This document shows, piece by piece, positions 22,436 through 33,712 of a stretch of DNA of 64,000 bases. The notes beneath the pieces are model-generated. The model saw only the letters and a program-made list of their open reading frames with translations, was not told the DNA's origin and did not search any database. Position 1 is the first letter of the stretch. Each line of letters opens with the position of its first letter. The DNA is from Entoloma clypeatum (Eukaryota > Basidiomycota > Agaricomycetes > Agaricales > Entolomataceae). The stretch is from the NCBI GenBank assembly GCA_963565915.1, contig OY751494.1, positions 620,001 to 684,000 of the forward strand, written 5' to 3'. Position numbers and translations under genes: made by a program.

Positions 22436-22930
22436 CTGGAGTGGCCCGAAAGGGACTGAAAGGATAGGGGATGATAAGAGGGGGTATTTGGAGGTGATAA
22501 CAAGCCGATAAGGTCACCCCCCCCCAGCCCAGACTCCTGAATTAGTGTTCAGCCATTTGGGTCAAAGGCTGGTCGTTAGTCACAGGTTCATAACAACTCT
22601 GGTAGTAAGGTACAAGCCTGAAGTGCACAAACCGGTTGGCCTTGTGGCAAGACAGAGAGCTGGGACAGATGGAAATCCGCGCCAGTTGCCATCAGCGAAC
22701 CATCTGCCTGGCAACAGGAAGCTACCCAATTGGGTAGTGGGCCGTAGCAGTCTGGTATAAGACTGGCTTGAGAGTACTAAATCCTCTGTCAGTTCACTAA
22801 GCTCAGGTGTGAATCTAAGTTGATTCCGGGATGGGCAACCTTGGGATAAATCCGAGGGTCAGTAATGGCCCGAGGTGACCAACTGTGATATACCAGGGTC
22901 CCCCACAAGGGGGGCCCTAAATCTCGCCAG

Positions 22931-25827
22931 ATGGCCCTTTCTGAGAATTGGGACACTCACTCTCGCCCAGTCAAAGGCGCAGGATCGCACTCCCACTCGT
23001 GGTGGAGCAAGACCTGCGACTTAGCCAGGCAAGTGTATCTTGACACCAAATCCCCCATTGATTATAGCAATCTTTGGGTGGTAATCCACGCAGCCAAACA
23101 AGAATTCTTTGAAGATAGAATTGAGACCATCGCCCTCTCCCAAAAAAACCCCTGGTCCCTCATGGACTGGCACAAGCCCTGTCACTCAGACCCCCTTGCA
23201 AATTTGCAATGGTGACGTTCTCCACTCTTCTAATGACATGTTTGATGCTTTTGATAAGGCCTTTCATATGCCTCCTCCGAACTCTCCAAAGATGGGTATC
23301 CTTGACAAAATCCCACAAGAACCTACTCGCAACTGGATACTGATCACGAGTCCCGAGATTATCTCCCTTGTCCTCAAATGCAATCCCAAATCTGCCCCTG
23401 GTCTGGACCATGTATCATGGGCTCTCCTCAAGCATCTCCTCCTGAAAGATGAAGTGTTGACATGCATCACAGCCCTAGCTAACGCCTGCATACATAGATT
23501 ACTCTTGCTGGCCTGCCACTTTCAAGACTTCCATCACTGTTATCATACTGAAACCTGGCAAAGAAACATACGATAAACCCAAGTCGTTTCGACCCATCGT
23601 TCTTCTCAACACAGTGGCAAAGATTATTGAGAAAGTCATCGCCAATCAAATGCAATTCGAATGCGCTAAGTATAGCCTTGTCCACCGATACCAGTTCAGC
23701 GGACTTCACTACAGATCTACTACTGATGCTGGCATCATCATAACACACAGAGTCCGGAATGGATGGGCAAAGAAACGTGACACGGGGGTCGTAGCCTTTG
23801 ACATTGCGCAATTCTTCCCTTCTCTGGACCATCAATTTTTGCTAGGAGTACTACGGCGGCTGGGGTTTTCAGCCGCCTTGAGTAAGTTCTTCGAATCCTA
23901 TCTTTGTGGACGGTCTACTCATTTTGTCTCAGGACAGAACGTCTCGGACCTCTTCGATATCCTCTTTAGTGTAGGTCAGGGCTTGGCACTCTCCTCCATC
24001 CTTTCTGGTATCTATCTTTTGCTGGCCCTCAGAATCTTCTACAGCCATGGACATGCGCAGTACCTAGATCTCTTCTCCTTCGTAGACGACGGCATGTTAA
24101 TCGCCCAGTCTTCTGACCTTGACGCTATCGGCTCCCACCTGCGGGCTGGTTGAAAAGCCATTGACGGCATCCTCATCGACATGGGGCTGGCCACTGAACC
24201 GACGAAAGACGAACTCATGTTCTTTACCCGAACCATCTCTCCGTCATATCCTATCGTTCGACTACCTGGTCAACCCCCCCTCCAAGTCAAGGCCTTTTGG
24301 CGCTACCTTGGCTTCTTCTTTGATCATTGTCTAACCTTTAATGAGCACAAATGCTTCTATGCCACCAAGGCGCTCACATCTATCCCCCTCCTCCTTGGTA
24401 ATTCATCATGCGGTCTCTCACCCTGCCTCAAACACCTCCTGTACATGTTGTGCGTCATGCCAATCCTCACTTACGGGTGCCAACTCTGGTACTATAATGG
24501 TCCATGCCTCAAAACCGCTTTCAACCTTTTGAACTCGGTCCACTACAGAGCTGCCAGATGGATCACTGGCACTTTTAATCAGTCATCTACTGGGGGTGTC
24601 CTTGCTATTGCGGGGCTTATGCCTGCCAGACAACACATCACCAAGCTTGTGCAGCGTTCTCGCATCAGAGCCGCCCAACTCCCCATCACTCACCCTGTCG
24701 TCTGCGAGCTTTTGCTCAAGGCGGAGGATAAGACCCTTAGCCCAGTCGTTGACATTCAAAACCTGATGACCACTGTCAAGCTTGAGAGATCCGACTACCT
24801 TAGCGATGAGGCTCGCCCGGGAAATCACATATTTGACCTCTACCTGGATTCGTTCATCTGGGACGCCCCACAGGTCGATGATGACAAGAAGCATTACACC
24901 TATCTCAAAGACATCCTCATCACTGCTGAGGAAGAAAACCATCAAGCGGCCTTCTGCATTGCTGCCTGACCCAGTGTTGGTAAGACATTGTCATCGGCAG
25001 TTGCGGTAGTCCGTTTCGCCCCCTCCATTGGTCATTACGCTCAAGACCCCCATATGACCAGAGCCAGCGCAGGCAGAAGTCTCGCCCCCAAGACTCTCAT
25101 CGTCGCCACCCTCCTTGGCCTTAGCAAGGTCATCACACATGCACCTTATGTCACGGAGATTCATATCTTCACCCGGAACATACAGGCTGTCCGACTCGCC
25201 CTCGATACAGGCTCCATTCATGCGGGCCACTCTGTCTCATGCGGCATTTCCCGTCTCCTCCGGCCCTTTCTCGCTGGAGCTGGCATCATCCATGTCCACC
25301 TAGACACACCTCTCACGTCTGAGTGGGGTTCTGCCTTTTCTAACCCCTCACATCACTTCAAATCGACCCAAGGAACAGCCTTGTCTCCTCTGTCGCCCAA
25401 CTTTGCCCATACCGCTGCTGCTACCAGTGCCGTAGACAGATGGCGCAAACTTCATTCCGCCCCCGAATTCCAAGGTCGCTCCTTCCTCCCTCTCCACACT
25501 GGAGACAAAGAGAAGGTACTCCAACTGGACCACGTCAAAGGTGGACCCTGGCTCAATTCCTGGGCGGGCAACAACAATGCGCTGTTCGCTTGCCTCACCC
25601 ACGCCACCCTGAGCCATGCCCCCATTGGTGCCTACAGACAACACTTCAAACATCCAGGCCCATTTACATGCACCTGCAATGATGACACTCTCGAGACAGT
25701 TGACCACCTCCTCCACAAATGTCCTCTCTTTGATAGGGATGATGCCTCCAACAAATGGTACAATATCGGCAATTTCCTGGGGATGCTTGCAAACCATCCC
25801 GCGTTATTCCCCCTTCCCCCACCCTAG
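22931..25827 (+). pseudogene. LINE reverse transcriptase polyprotein, inactivated
   Basis: Encodes RT plus a C-terminal RNase-H-like and zinc-knuckle region. It begins MALSENWDTHSRPVKGAGSH, the segment that normally follows the APE endonuclease domain, so the endonuclease is absent. A frameshift lies near 23190-23215. RT blocks include KPKSFRPIVLLNTVAKIIEK, VAFDIAQFFPSLDH and the catalytic FVDDGMLI near 24085. TGA stops interrupt at 24151 (CGA in copy 2) and 24967 (CGG in copy 2). The end has CTCNDDTLETVDHLLHKCP. Stops arise by C-to-T/G-to-A change, so this copy is dead. Confidence 0.88.
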
Positions 25828-26138
25828 TTCATCAGGTGAGCTTCAGTGTTATGTTTTCTTTCTTTCACAGTCTCTTTAGTTACTACGGTCTCTGCCTATG
25901 GGCATATGTAGTTTATATATGGGGTCTGTTCTTGTGGACTTGATCCATGGGCGGACCCCACTCTCAGATACTTATATATTTCTCTCCACACATGTGCTGT
26001 GACCACAGGGCATTACTCTCCAATACTCTCATATGTAGTTCTCGTTAAATTTGTAACTTAGTGTACAAGACCAGACTGCGATCGGGCGCCGGAATATAAA
26101 TTGAGGTTTAAAAAAAAAAAAAAAAAGCCTTTGAGTCA

Positions 26139-26795
26139 TTCACCTTCCTCTTTCTCTAACCACCACCATTGTGATTAGGCGCCCGCGTCTTTTTCATCGA
26201 TTGCTGCTGGTTGTAGTAGATCATAGTTCAACATGTCTTTCCATGATGAACCCCCCTCTTCCTCTGGCGGTGGTTGGGCCCTCAAGGCTCCATCGCTCAC
26301 TAGATCGGTCAGGATCAACACTCAATCTGTCGCAAAACCCCCCCCCTCCCACCGATTGGCCGGATCCACCAGCCGATCACACTCAATCGCCATCCTCTCC
26401 CGCACCATCTGGTAAGGCTGAGGAGATTCGTCTTAGGCAGAAGGCTCACAAGTCTGCCCTTGGATCTGTCAGCCCTGTGGAAGATAATCCCGCTGGTAGC
26501 TGGTCAGAAGAACCGATCAATGTCGACACTCTTCCTGATGTTGACCAGCTTGTTTCTGTGGGGCTTCTAGCTCCCACTCAGACTGTCTACCGCAGCGACA
26601 CCCCCTTCAGTGGGCGAGCCAAAGCAACGAGGCACTCTTCCATCGCACTCCCCGCTAACGCCAGACTTGTGACATTCGAGATGCCCCCGGATTACGTACT
26701 CAATGATCCGGTGAACAATCTCATTCCTGATGAGCTGCAGATCAACATGGCAGGTGACGGTGAGGCCAACCTCGTTGCAATGTGTGCTGCTCTCA
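26139..26795 (+). pseudogene. Orphan ORF1-like fragment, probably 5' end of another LINE
   Basis: Directly after the LINE tail a new coding-like region starts MSFHDEPPSSSGGGWALKAP, shifts frame near 26340 at a run of eight C, and continues GKAEEIRLRQKAHKSALGSV and ARLVTFEMPPDYVLNDPVNN until the foldback element interrupts it at 26796. Pro/Ser-rich then charged composition fits a LINE ORF1 but no diagnostic zinc knuckle is reached. The assignment is inferred from position and composition only. Confidence 0.4.
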
Positions 26796-27469
26796 AGAGT
26801 ATATTAGTGGATGGGAGAAGATATGTAGCCACCCCAGGAAGGGTGGAAGATGGTGAAAAGAGCGAAAATGTATGTACTTACCCTAGGTACAGATCACCAT
26901 CTTAACCCCTCAGCATGGTCAGGGCACCTATATACAACCAATCTATAGTACTAATAGGTCTCCAAGCGTCGGTAGTACGAGGTGTGCGATGCTTTGATTA
27001 GGTGGAAAGGTGTGGAAGATGAGGTGCACACCAAAAACACATATTCCCCACCTAGCATTAGTATCTCATGGTAGATAAATATATAGACACTTGTAAAGGG
27101 TGTCTTTGGTGTATATCTACCCAACACAAAAGACCCGAGGGGGATCCATGGAGTGTGGAAGACACCCTTTACAGGTGTCTATATATTTATCTACCATGAG
27201 ATACTAATGCTAGGTGGGGAATATGTGTTTTTGATGTGCACCTCATCTTCCACACCTTTCCACCTAATCAAAGCATCGCACACCTCGTACTACCGATGCT
27301 TGGAGACCTATTAGTACTATAGATTGGTTGTATATAGGTGCCCTGACCATGCTGAGGGGTTAAGATGGTGATCTGTACCTAGGGTAAGTACATATATTTT
27401 CGCTCTTTTCACCATCTTCCACCCTTCCTGGGGTGGCTACATACCTTCTCCCATCCACTAATATACTCT
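26796..27469. mobile_element. Foldback/MITE-like element: two 311-bp inverted arms, 52-bp spacer
   Basis: The left arm (26796-27106) starts AGAGTATATTAGTGGATGGG; the right arm (27159-27469) is its near-perfect reverse complement of identical length. The few differences include one base of GATGAGGTGCACACCAAAAA. The 52-bp centre is 27107-27158. It interrupts the ORF1-like fragment and has no coding capacity beyond a 34-codon run in both arms. Transcription through it would form a long hairpin RNA. Confidence 0.92.
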
Positions 27470-28273
27470 GTGATGGACCTACAGGTGGCAGCTTGGGGTG
27501 GGGACACCAGTACCTAGAGGGGAGGTATGTGCTTCTCCCCATTCCTCAGTTTCTGACCGCTTTTTAGCTTATTTAATCAGAGTATACCTCAAGGGGAATC
27601 ATTGGTAATAAGTCTTGGTATATTATACTGTGTATTAGAAGTAGTATACATGTATCTAACTCATAATATGTGTATACAGGTAAGGGGAAGGGGGTGGTGT
27701 TGATGTTATGTGTATGTAGGGTAATATAGGAGACTATGTATACCACCTACAGTGTACACATACTCACAGGTGGGAGGGGAGAAGACCTTGGAGGCATAGG
27801 AGGCATGGGGAAGGTGGAGGGGAGGTGAGGTGACGAGGGACAGAGGGTTCTGATGCGAGGGAGGGGCGTGGGAATGTGCCAAAGAGGGAAACGAGAGGTG
27901 TTTGATGATGGATAAGGGTCCACAAGACACATTGATGGCAGGAAAGGGATCAGGAGGCACTTTGATGGCGCGGGAGGACATAGTCGAACACCATTGATGG
28001 CAGGAAAGGGTCTTGGAGATGCTTTGGCGGGCATGGGAGGGTCGTTGATGGAGAGGAGCAACGTTGATGGGAGGTTGCCAAACAAAGGTGATGACAAACA
28101 AACACCAGTGGTGAGGGACTTAGAGAATTATGGCTGGAGGCTCAGAATTAAGCAATGATTTAACGCTGGTGTCGGGCATTTAGTGCTTTCAAGGCAGTTT
28201 TGCCTTGTTGAGGCACCGGATCAACAAGGGATATTTGGCTTAAGTTGTGGGAAGATCAGGTGGATTGGGGATG
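27470..28273. other. Non-coding spacer with TTGATGG-type short repeats
   Basis: About 27750-28085 is G/A-rich on the plus strand, with variants of TTGATGGCAGGAAAGGG recurring near 27932, 27962, 27991 and 28045. This makes long Pro/Ser-rich open frames on the minus strand that look like composition artefacts. No gene is supported. Confidence 0.5.
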
Positions 28274-28371
28274 ACATACAGAGGTCCCAAAGGCCCACAA
28301 GTCATGCCGGTTGTTCTCTAGTCGAATTTATGAAGCTCAACGATCTAATTCCACCCTCTTCAGAGAACTAT
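28274..28371. repeat. Duplicated tRNA-Ile block, copy 2, left part
   Basis: Matches 21482-21579 and ends with ACTAT (28367-28371), the copia target duplication. The rest of the block resumes at 33713. Confidence 0.9.
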
Positions 28372-28662
28372 TGTTGGAACAGCATACGATCACATCAACA
28401 CTGGAGGTGATCACAGTGGATGTGTCGTCGTGCAGTCCTAGCATACTCTATGCTACACGCTACAGATCATATATTCTACGATAGAGGGGGAACCTACTAC
28501 TAACCTTGAGAGGTGTTTGCAGGTGGGGGTCACTCGGTAAGAGCGTTATATTGCACAGAGAATAAGAACAGTCTTATATACTAGTCTACTTATTTGTACA
28601 CTATTTGTATGTCATGGGGTTGAGCACATGGCGCGTCTAATGGAAGCGGAACTCATTCAACA
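28372..28662 (-). repeat. 3' LTR of the copia element
   Basis: 291 bp, the same length as the other LTR, with a few mostly transition differences. Begins TGTTGGAACAGC and ends TTCAACA as read on the plus strand. Confidence 0.95.
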
Positions 28663-28671
28663 CTCCCCCTC
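28663..28671 (-). promoter_or_regulatory. Polypurine tract of the copia element
   Basis: GAGGGGGAG on the minus strand directly abuts the 3' LTR, the expected plus-strand priming site for reverse transcription. Confidence 0.75.
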
Positions 28672-28688
28672 AATGTGTATACATCAGA

Positions 28689-31600
28689 TTATGAAAATGT
28701 CAAGCCTAGATGTTGGCGACATCTTTCAAAGAGTTCCCGACTAAGATTTTTAGTTAACATATCCACGGGATTGGATGTGCCTTCAATGTACTCTACAGTG
28801 ATCAATCCACGAGAGATGTACTCTTGGATGACGTGATATCTAAGATCGATATGCTTAGTACGGCGTTCCTGTACAGGGTTGTTCCCAATAAAGATCGAGC
28901 CATGATTGTCGGCATAGATCGGGACATTCCGCATTAGGAAACCAATCTCCTGGAAGAGTTGGATTACCCATTTTACTTGGCAGCCGCAATCAGACATCAC
29001 CATGTACTCTGCTTCAGTAGATGAGTGAGCAATGGTTTTTTGTAGATGACAAGTCCAGCCTATAGAAGCACCTGCAAGCTTCAGGGAAAAGCCAGTGCAG
29101 CTTCAATGCTTAATTTTGTCAGATGCCCGGTCAGAATCCGTGTAGGCATGTAAGCCCACATTTTGATCACCAGAATAGGTCAGTTGGTAATCAGAAGTGC
29201 CCACGAGATAGCGGATTATATACTTCGCTTTATCAACATGTTCCTGGGTAGGATTTGCCGAGAACTGTGATAACATAATCACGGCAAAGGCAATGTCAGG
29301 TCATGTACCGATCATTAAATATAGCAGAGACCCTGTATCCAGTAGGTAGAGGAGTCTTGGCAATCGTTGCATTTGTCATGCCGAATTTCTCTACTACTTT
29401 TTGTAAATAGGCACATTGATCAATCATGATCATATTCTTGGTATGCGTGATGCACATTCTCAAGAATTTAGTGGGTTCACCTAGATCACGAGATTCCCAA
29501 ATAGCCATGAATTCGGCTCTTTTAACAGTTGTAAGCTTAACATCTGGTCCCATGAACATTGCATCATCGACATAGATTATTGCTAGTATGATGGTTCTGT
29601 TTGGGGAATAGAAAACAAAGATTCCGGCATCAGATATGACCCTTCAGAAACCTAGTTTCTTTATGGATTTCTCCATGGCATGCCACCATGCAAGTCCAGC
29701 CTGCTTTAAACCGTGAATTGCCTTATGTAGGCACCAAACAAGAAGTTCTTTGCCTTGAATTTTGAAGCCTTCAGGTTGCATTATGTATAACTCTTCCTGG
29801 AGTTTCCCATAAAGGAAAGCAGCAGTTACGTCAAGTGCGAGAATCACCCAACTCTCAAGTGCGGCGGTAGCGAGCATGAGACATACTGTCTTGAATCGAA
29901 CTACGGGAGAGAATACCTTGTCGAAATCGATTCCCTCGATTTGCGAGAACCCTTGAGCAACAAGCCGAGCCTTTTTACGGCTGTCGGTCTTTATGTTGAA
30001 GACCCATTGTGAGCCGATGGCCTTCCGTCCAGTCGGTAAAGGTGTTAGATCATAGACATCATGCCGCTTGATGCTATCAAGTTCCTTACGGCATGCGTCC
30101 AACCACTCATCCTGGAGGTTTTTTGGCATTTTTGCAATGTCGCGAAACTTCATCTCCCAGATATCATGGAACTGTGAGAGATTAGATTCAGAGTGAGGAA
30201 CGGCTGATGCAAGTAGCACGTTCAACTCAGCAATCTGTTTCGTGTCTCCCCCTCGTTTCCGAACTAATCGTTCTAGATACAAGTTAAATGCTTTTGGACC
30301 TAGCTCCACATCATTCATCATTTCGCGCAGTAAGCTCTCCACATTTGTATCTTCCAAAGGTTCGTCATCAGGAACTTTGGGGTCATCGGGAGGAGTACCG
30401 GAAGATCCACTAGGCCCTGCGTCAGGCGGGGCTAAGGGGGAACTAGGTTCCACTTCTTCCTGTCGTGATCGGGGAACATTGTGGAGCCAGGAAGGCTCAT
30501 GCTGCTGTTTCTCTCGATTCACGGCTTCACGCCAAGAGTGTGTGTGATTGATGTCGTATTGTTGTTGTGCGGGGTGCCATTGCTCCCTGTAGATGTTGCC
30601 TTCCCATCGAGATGGGTTAACATTCCTTTGTGGTCAAGGGACATCAGCAGGCAGAGGATTCGCCGGCTGGTTCTGGACCTCAGGATCATCCTGATTTGAA
30701 GGTGGTACATCAGTGCTGTTGCGCTGGTTTCCATTTGGAGCAGAAGGGGGATTGGAGGCATCTCCGCTCAGCTGATTACGCTGGCAGGAATGATAATGAA
30801 CATCTCTGTCTCCGAAGTGGTGATCAACATCGTCATCAGGGTTTCCATCATCCTGAGACTCATCATGGGAAGGCTCATTTCCCATGGGTGTGTGTTGTGG
30901 CACTTTGGTATCCAGACACCTTGGAAAGAGTGTTTCATCAAATACCGCGGTAGTACCAATAAAGATACTGTTTTTATCAGTCATAAACTGATATGCTTTC
31001 ATTCCTGGTATAAAACCCATAAAGGTCATAAGCTCCGCACGTGGATTTAATTTATTCACATGGCGTTCTTCAGGAATATAAACATAGGCAGCGCAGCCTA
31101 AAACACGGAGATTTGATACATCTGGTTTTTCCCCTTTTAGAGATTCAAAAGGTGTTTTCCAATAAAGTCGTTTAATTGGCGTGCGATTATAGACATGCAC
31201 GGTGTGTAAAACACAAAACTCCCACCATGATTGTGGTAAGCAGGCAGCAAATCACATCGCCTGTGCTTTCTCTACAATGGTGTGGTTAATTCTTTCAGCT
31301 TGACCGTTTTGTTGGGGTGTATTGGGAGCTGAAATTTCCACGGCAATTCCAAGATCCTCAAGATATTTTACTACCCCAGTTTCCTTTTTGAACTCTCCCC
31401 CTCCATCAAAATGCCATCGGTGAAATTGGGCATTAAACTGGGTTTTCTTAAGCATTGTCCACTTTTTGAATGCATCAGAGGTATTGGATTTGAGTTTCAA
31501 CAATACCGTCCACGCATGCCCAGAATAGTCATCCAAGAAGCTGACATAGTATTTAAATTTGTGATAGGAGGTGACAGGAAACTCTTTGAGGTCCGAATGG

Positions 31601-33360
31601 AGCAACTCAAAGGGTCTGGAAGCACATGAAGATGAAGGAGGGAAGCTTTTCAACCTCAACTTCGCTTCTGTGCAGGGACGGCATGGCTTATCCTTAAGGG
31701 GAAATTGGACATCCCTTGGGAATCCATCACATGCGTTGGGCACCTTTTTCAGGACATCTTTACCAGGGTGTGCAAACCGCTGATGCCAAATGCTGTAATC
31801 GGCTTTATAGACATTGATATTTCTAGCATTTAGCTGCATGATTTGTTCAACGCATGTATTTGCCCAGTATATTGTCAAACTGGGAAAATGAGGTTCACAT
31901 CTTAGTACACACTTTCCATCTTTGAAGAAACTAAGATTGTCAGCTGAGCCAGCGACATTTAATCCAGATTCTTGAAGAATTTCGCCCATCGACATGAGGC
32001 GAGTGGAAAGCTCCGGGATGTGTAGAACCGGATAAAGCCGAGTCGTTAGACTTCTTGGCTTTCCTTGACGTGATGGTATTGTGTGAGTGATAAACATGGT
32101 CCCTCTTCCTTTTATAGAGATCTTTGCTTTGCCCGCAGTTTGGGCAGTATGGACAGATCTCATACGTTGCAAAGTCACTCATCTCGGCGGTGAAGTGCAT
32201 ACTAGCACGGAATCCATGATCCACTCGGCATCATTAGTATCTTTGGATTTGTTCTTACATTTTGAACATGAGGCAAAATGATCATAGATTTCCTCCATGA
32301 AGGAGGCAGCAACGACAGGTGATTTTAAATAACTACGACCCGGTTCTAGTGACTCATCACAAATCTGAGTGTGTTCTTCTGTCATTGTGTGCTCATGTGA
32401 AACTTGTGAAAGAACATACCTCGGGTCGTCGCATAATGATCCTCCAAAAAGCTCGTTGTCGACATCATCTGCCCAATTGAAATGTGTCTGCTTGGATGGT
32501 CCAGGTTCATCATCATCATACTCATATTCCTCATCGAAGTCCATCACGGTATCGGCATCATAAATGGCATTCCATCAGGAACAGGAAAGCTTCGTCCATT
32601 ACCTCATTGTCAGGGGTCGAATATATCCCCAGAATGTCTTCGGGGTATATGATGTTATTGACGTTTTGGAGGGTCTGGGACATTCCCACAATGCCAAGAG
32701 ATGTGACAATGTCACGCGCTGCCTGCATCTCAGGGTACATCGACGGTTGATTAACTGGAGCACCTGTGAAGCGTTGCGCAGATGTGTTTGTCATGTGATC
32801 GAGGAGTTCTCTCGCACCAGCAGTCATGATGTGTTCAGCAGGACTAGATGTCAACTGCGATTTGAGGGGAGGACGACGACAGGGGTCAGTCATTGGAGTA
32901 GAAGATTGTTGGGGGGGAATGACATGTCCCAAGCCTGTGACAGTGGTGAAGGGTGGTATCGGCAGATTCATAGTCATTGCCGACGAGGCAACATGAGAGC
33001 AGCTGGCGGTGTCACCTGCAGCAGCCTCTTGGGCGCGCTGGGCCTTTTTCCAACTCTGCAACCCTTCCTTTTTGGGTACGAATGGCTGCTTCTTGTTTTG
33101 ATCACCGGAATTGTTCGACGGTGTCTCCTTTGCCTTTCCTTTTCCTTTGTTCTGTTGATGAGGTTTGCTGGAATTCTGGTTTGACCCAAAAGCATCAGCA
33201 GGTCCCGGACCATTGCGCCAGCGGGGTTCCTGTCCTTTCTGCTTGACAGTGGAGATCTTGTTGGCAGCCGGAAGTTGTGCTTCGGCTTGTACGCACATAT
33301 GCTCTGTGGTTACAATCTCTTCAACATCTGTAAGTTTGAAAGTCGCAATGTAGCGGCATC
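28689..33360 (-). pseudogene. Copia gag-pol remnant
   Basis: Read 5' to 3' on the minus strand. The gag C-terminus only (TFKLTDVEEIVTTEHMCVQA near 33320, no zinc knuckle) starts right after the primer site. Protease motif WIMDSGAS is broken by an apparent one-base loss near 32206. GAG-pre-integrase WHQRFAHPG and integrase (LLHSDLKEFP, FLDDYSGHAW, DGGGEFKKETG, NTPQQNGQAERINHT) lie at 32178-31252. RT (WVFNIKTDSRKKARLVAQGF, ALDVTAAFLYG, YVDD near 29565) has one in-frame TGA at 29644-29642. RNase H (YADNHGSIF, RRTKHIDLRYH) ends at 28689. At least three disablements make it non-coding. Confidence 0.92.
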
Positions 33361-33396
33361 GAATCTACTAAGACTGCCAGCGATGAGTGCAATGGC

Positions 33397-33416
33397 AAGT
33401 CTCAGGGCTCATAACC
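33397..33416 (-). promoter_or_regulatory. Primer-binding site matching the anticodon arm of initiator tRNA-Met
   Basis: The plus strand here reads GGGCTCATAACC next to the LTR, the sequence of an initiator tRNA-Met anticodon arm (CAT anticodon). Priming by a 5' half-tRNA, as known for Drosophila copia and yeast Ty5, is inferred. Confidence 0.6.
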
Positions 33417-33707
33417 TGTTGGAACAGCATACAATCACATCAACACTGGAGGTGATCACAGTGAATGTGTCGTCATGCAGTCCTAGCATACTCTATGCTA
33501 CACATTACAGATCGTGTATTCTACGATAGAGGGGGAACCTACTACTAACCTTGAGAGGTGTTTGCATGTGGGGGTCATTCAGTAAGAGCATTATATTGCA
33601 CAGAGAATAAGGACAGTCTTATATACTAGTCTACTTATTTGTACACTATTTGTATGTCATGGGGTTGAGCACATGGTGTGTCTAATGGAAGCGGAACTCA
33701 TTCAACA
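33417..33707 (-). repeat. 5' LTR of the copia element
   Basis: 291 bp. As read on the plus strand it starts TGTTGGAACAGC and ends CAACA, followed by the ACTAT target duplication. It should hold the promoter of the element. Confidence 0.95.
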
Positions 33708-33712
33708 ACTAT

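Larger units (their letters stand above)
21975..26126 (+). mobile_element. Non-LTR retrotransposon (LINE), copy 1
   Basis: A 12-bp target duplication GCCTTTGAGTCA flanks the element (21963-21974 and 26127-26138), and a tail of about 17 A ends it at 26126. The 5' about 950 bp is a non-coding leader that starts with a tRNA-like sequence. A reverse-transcriptase frame follows (22931-25827), with in-frame stops and a frameshift. It inserted about 82 bp upstream of tRNA-Ile copy 1, pointing away from it. Confidence 0.93.
28372..33707 (-). mobile_element. Ty1/copia LTR retrotransposon, decayed
   Basis: A 5,336-bp element on the minus strand, with 291-bp LTRs at both ends (TGTTG..CAACA) and a 5-bp duplication ACTAT outside (28367-28371 and 33708-33712). 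The order gag remnant, protease, integrase, reverse transcriptase, RNase H identifies Ty1/copia. Most of gag is deleted, and stops and frameshifts break pol. Confidence 0.96.
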
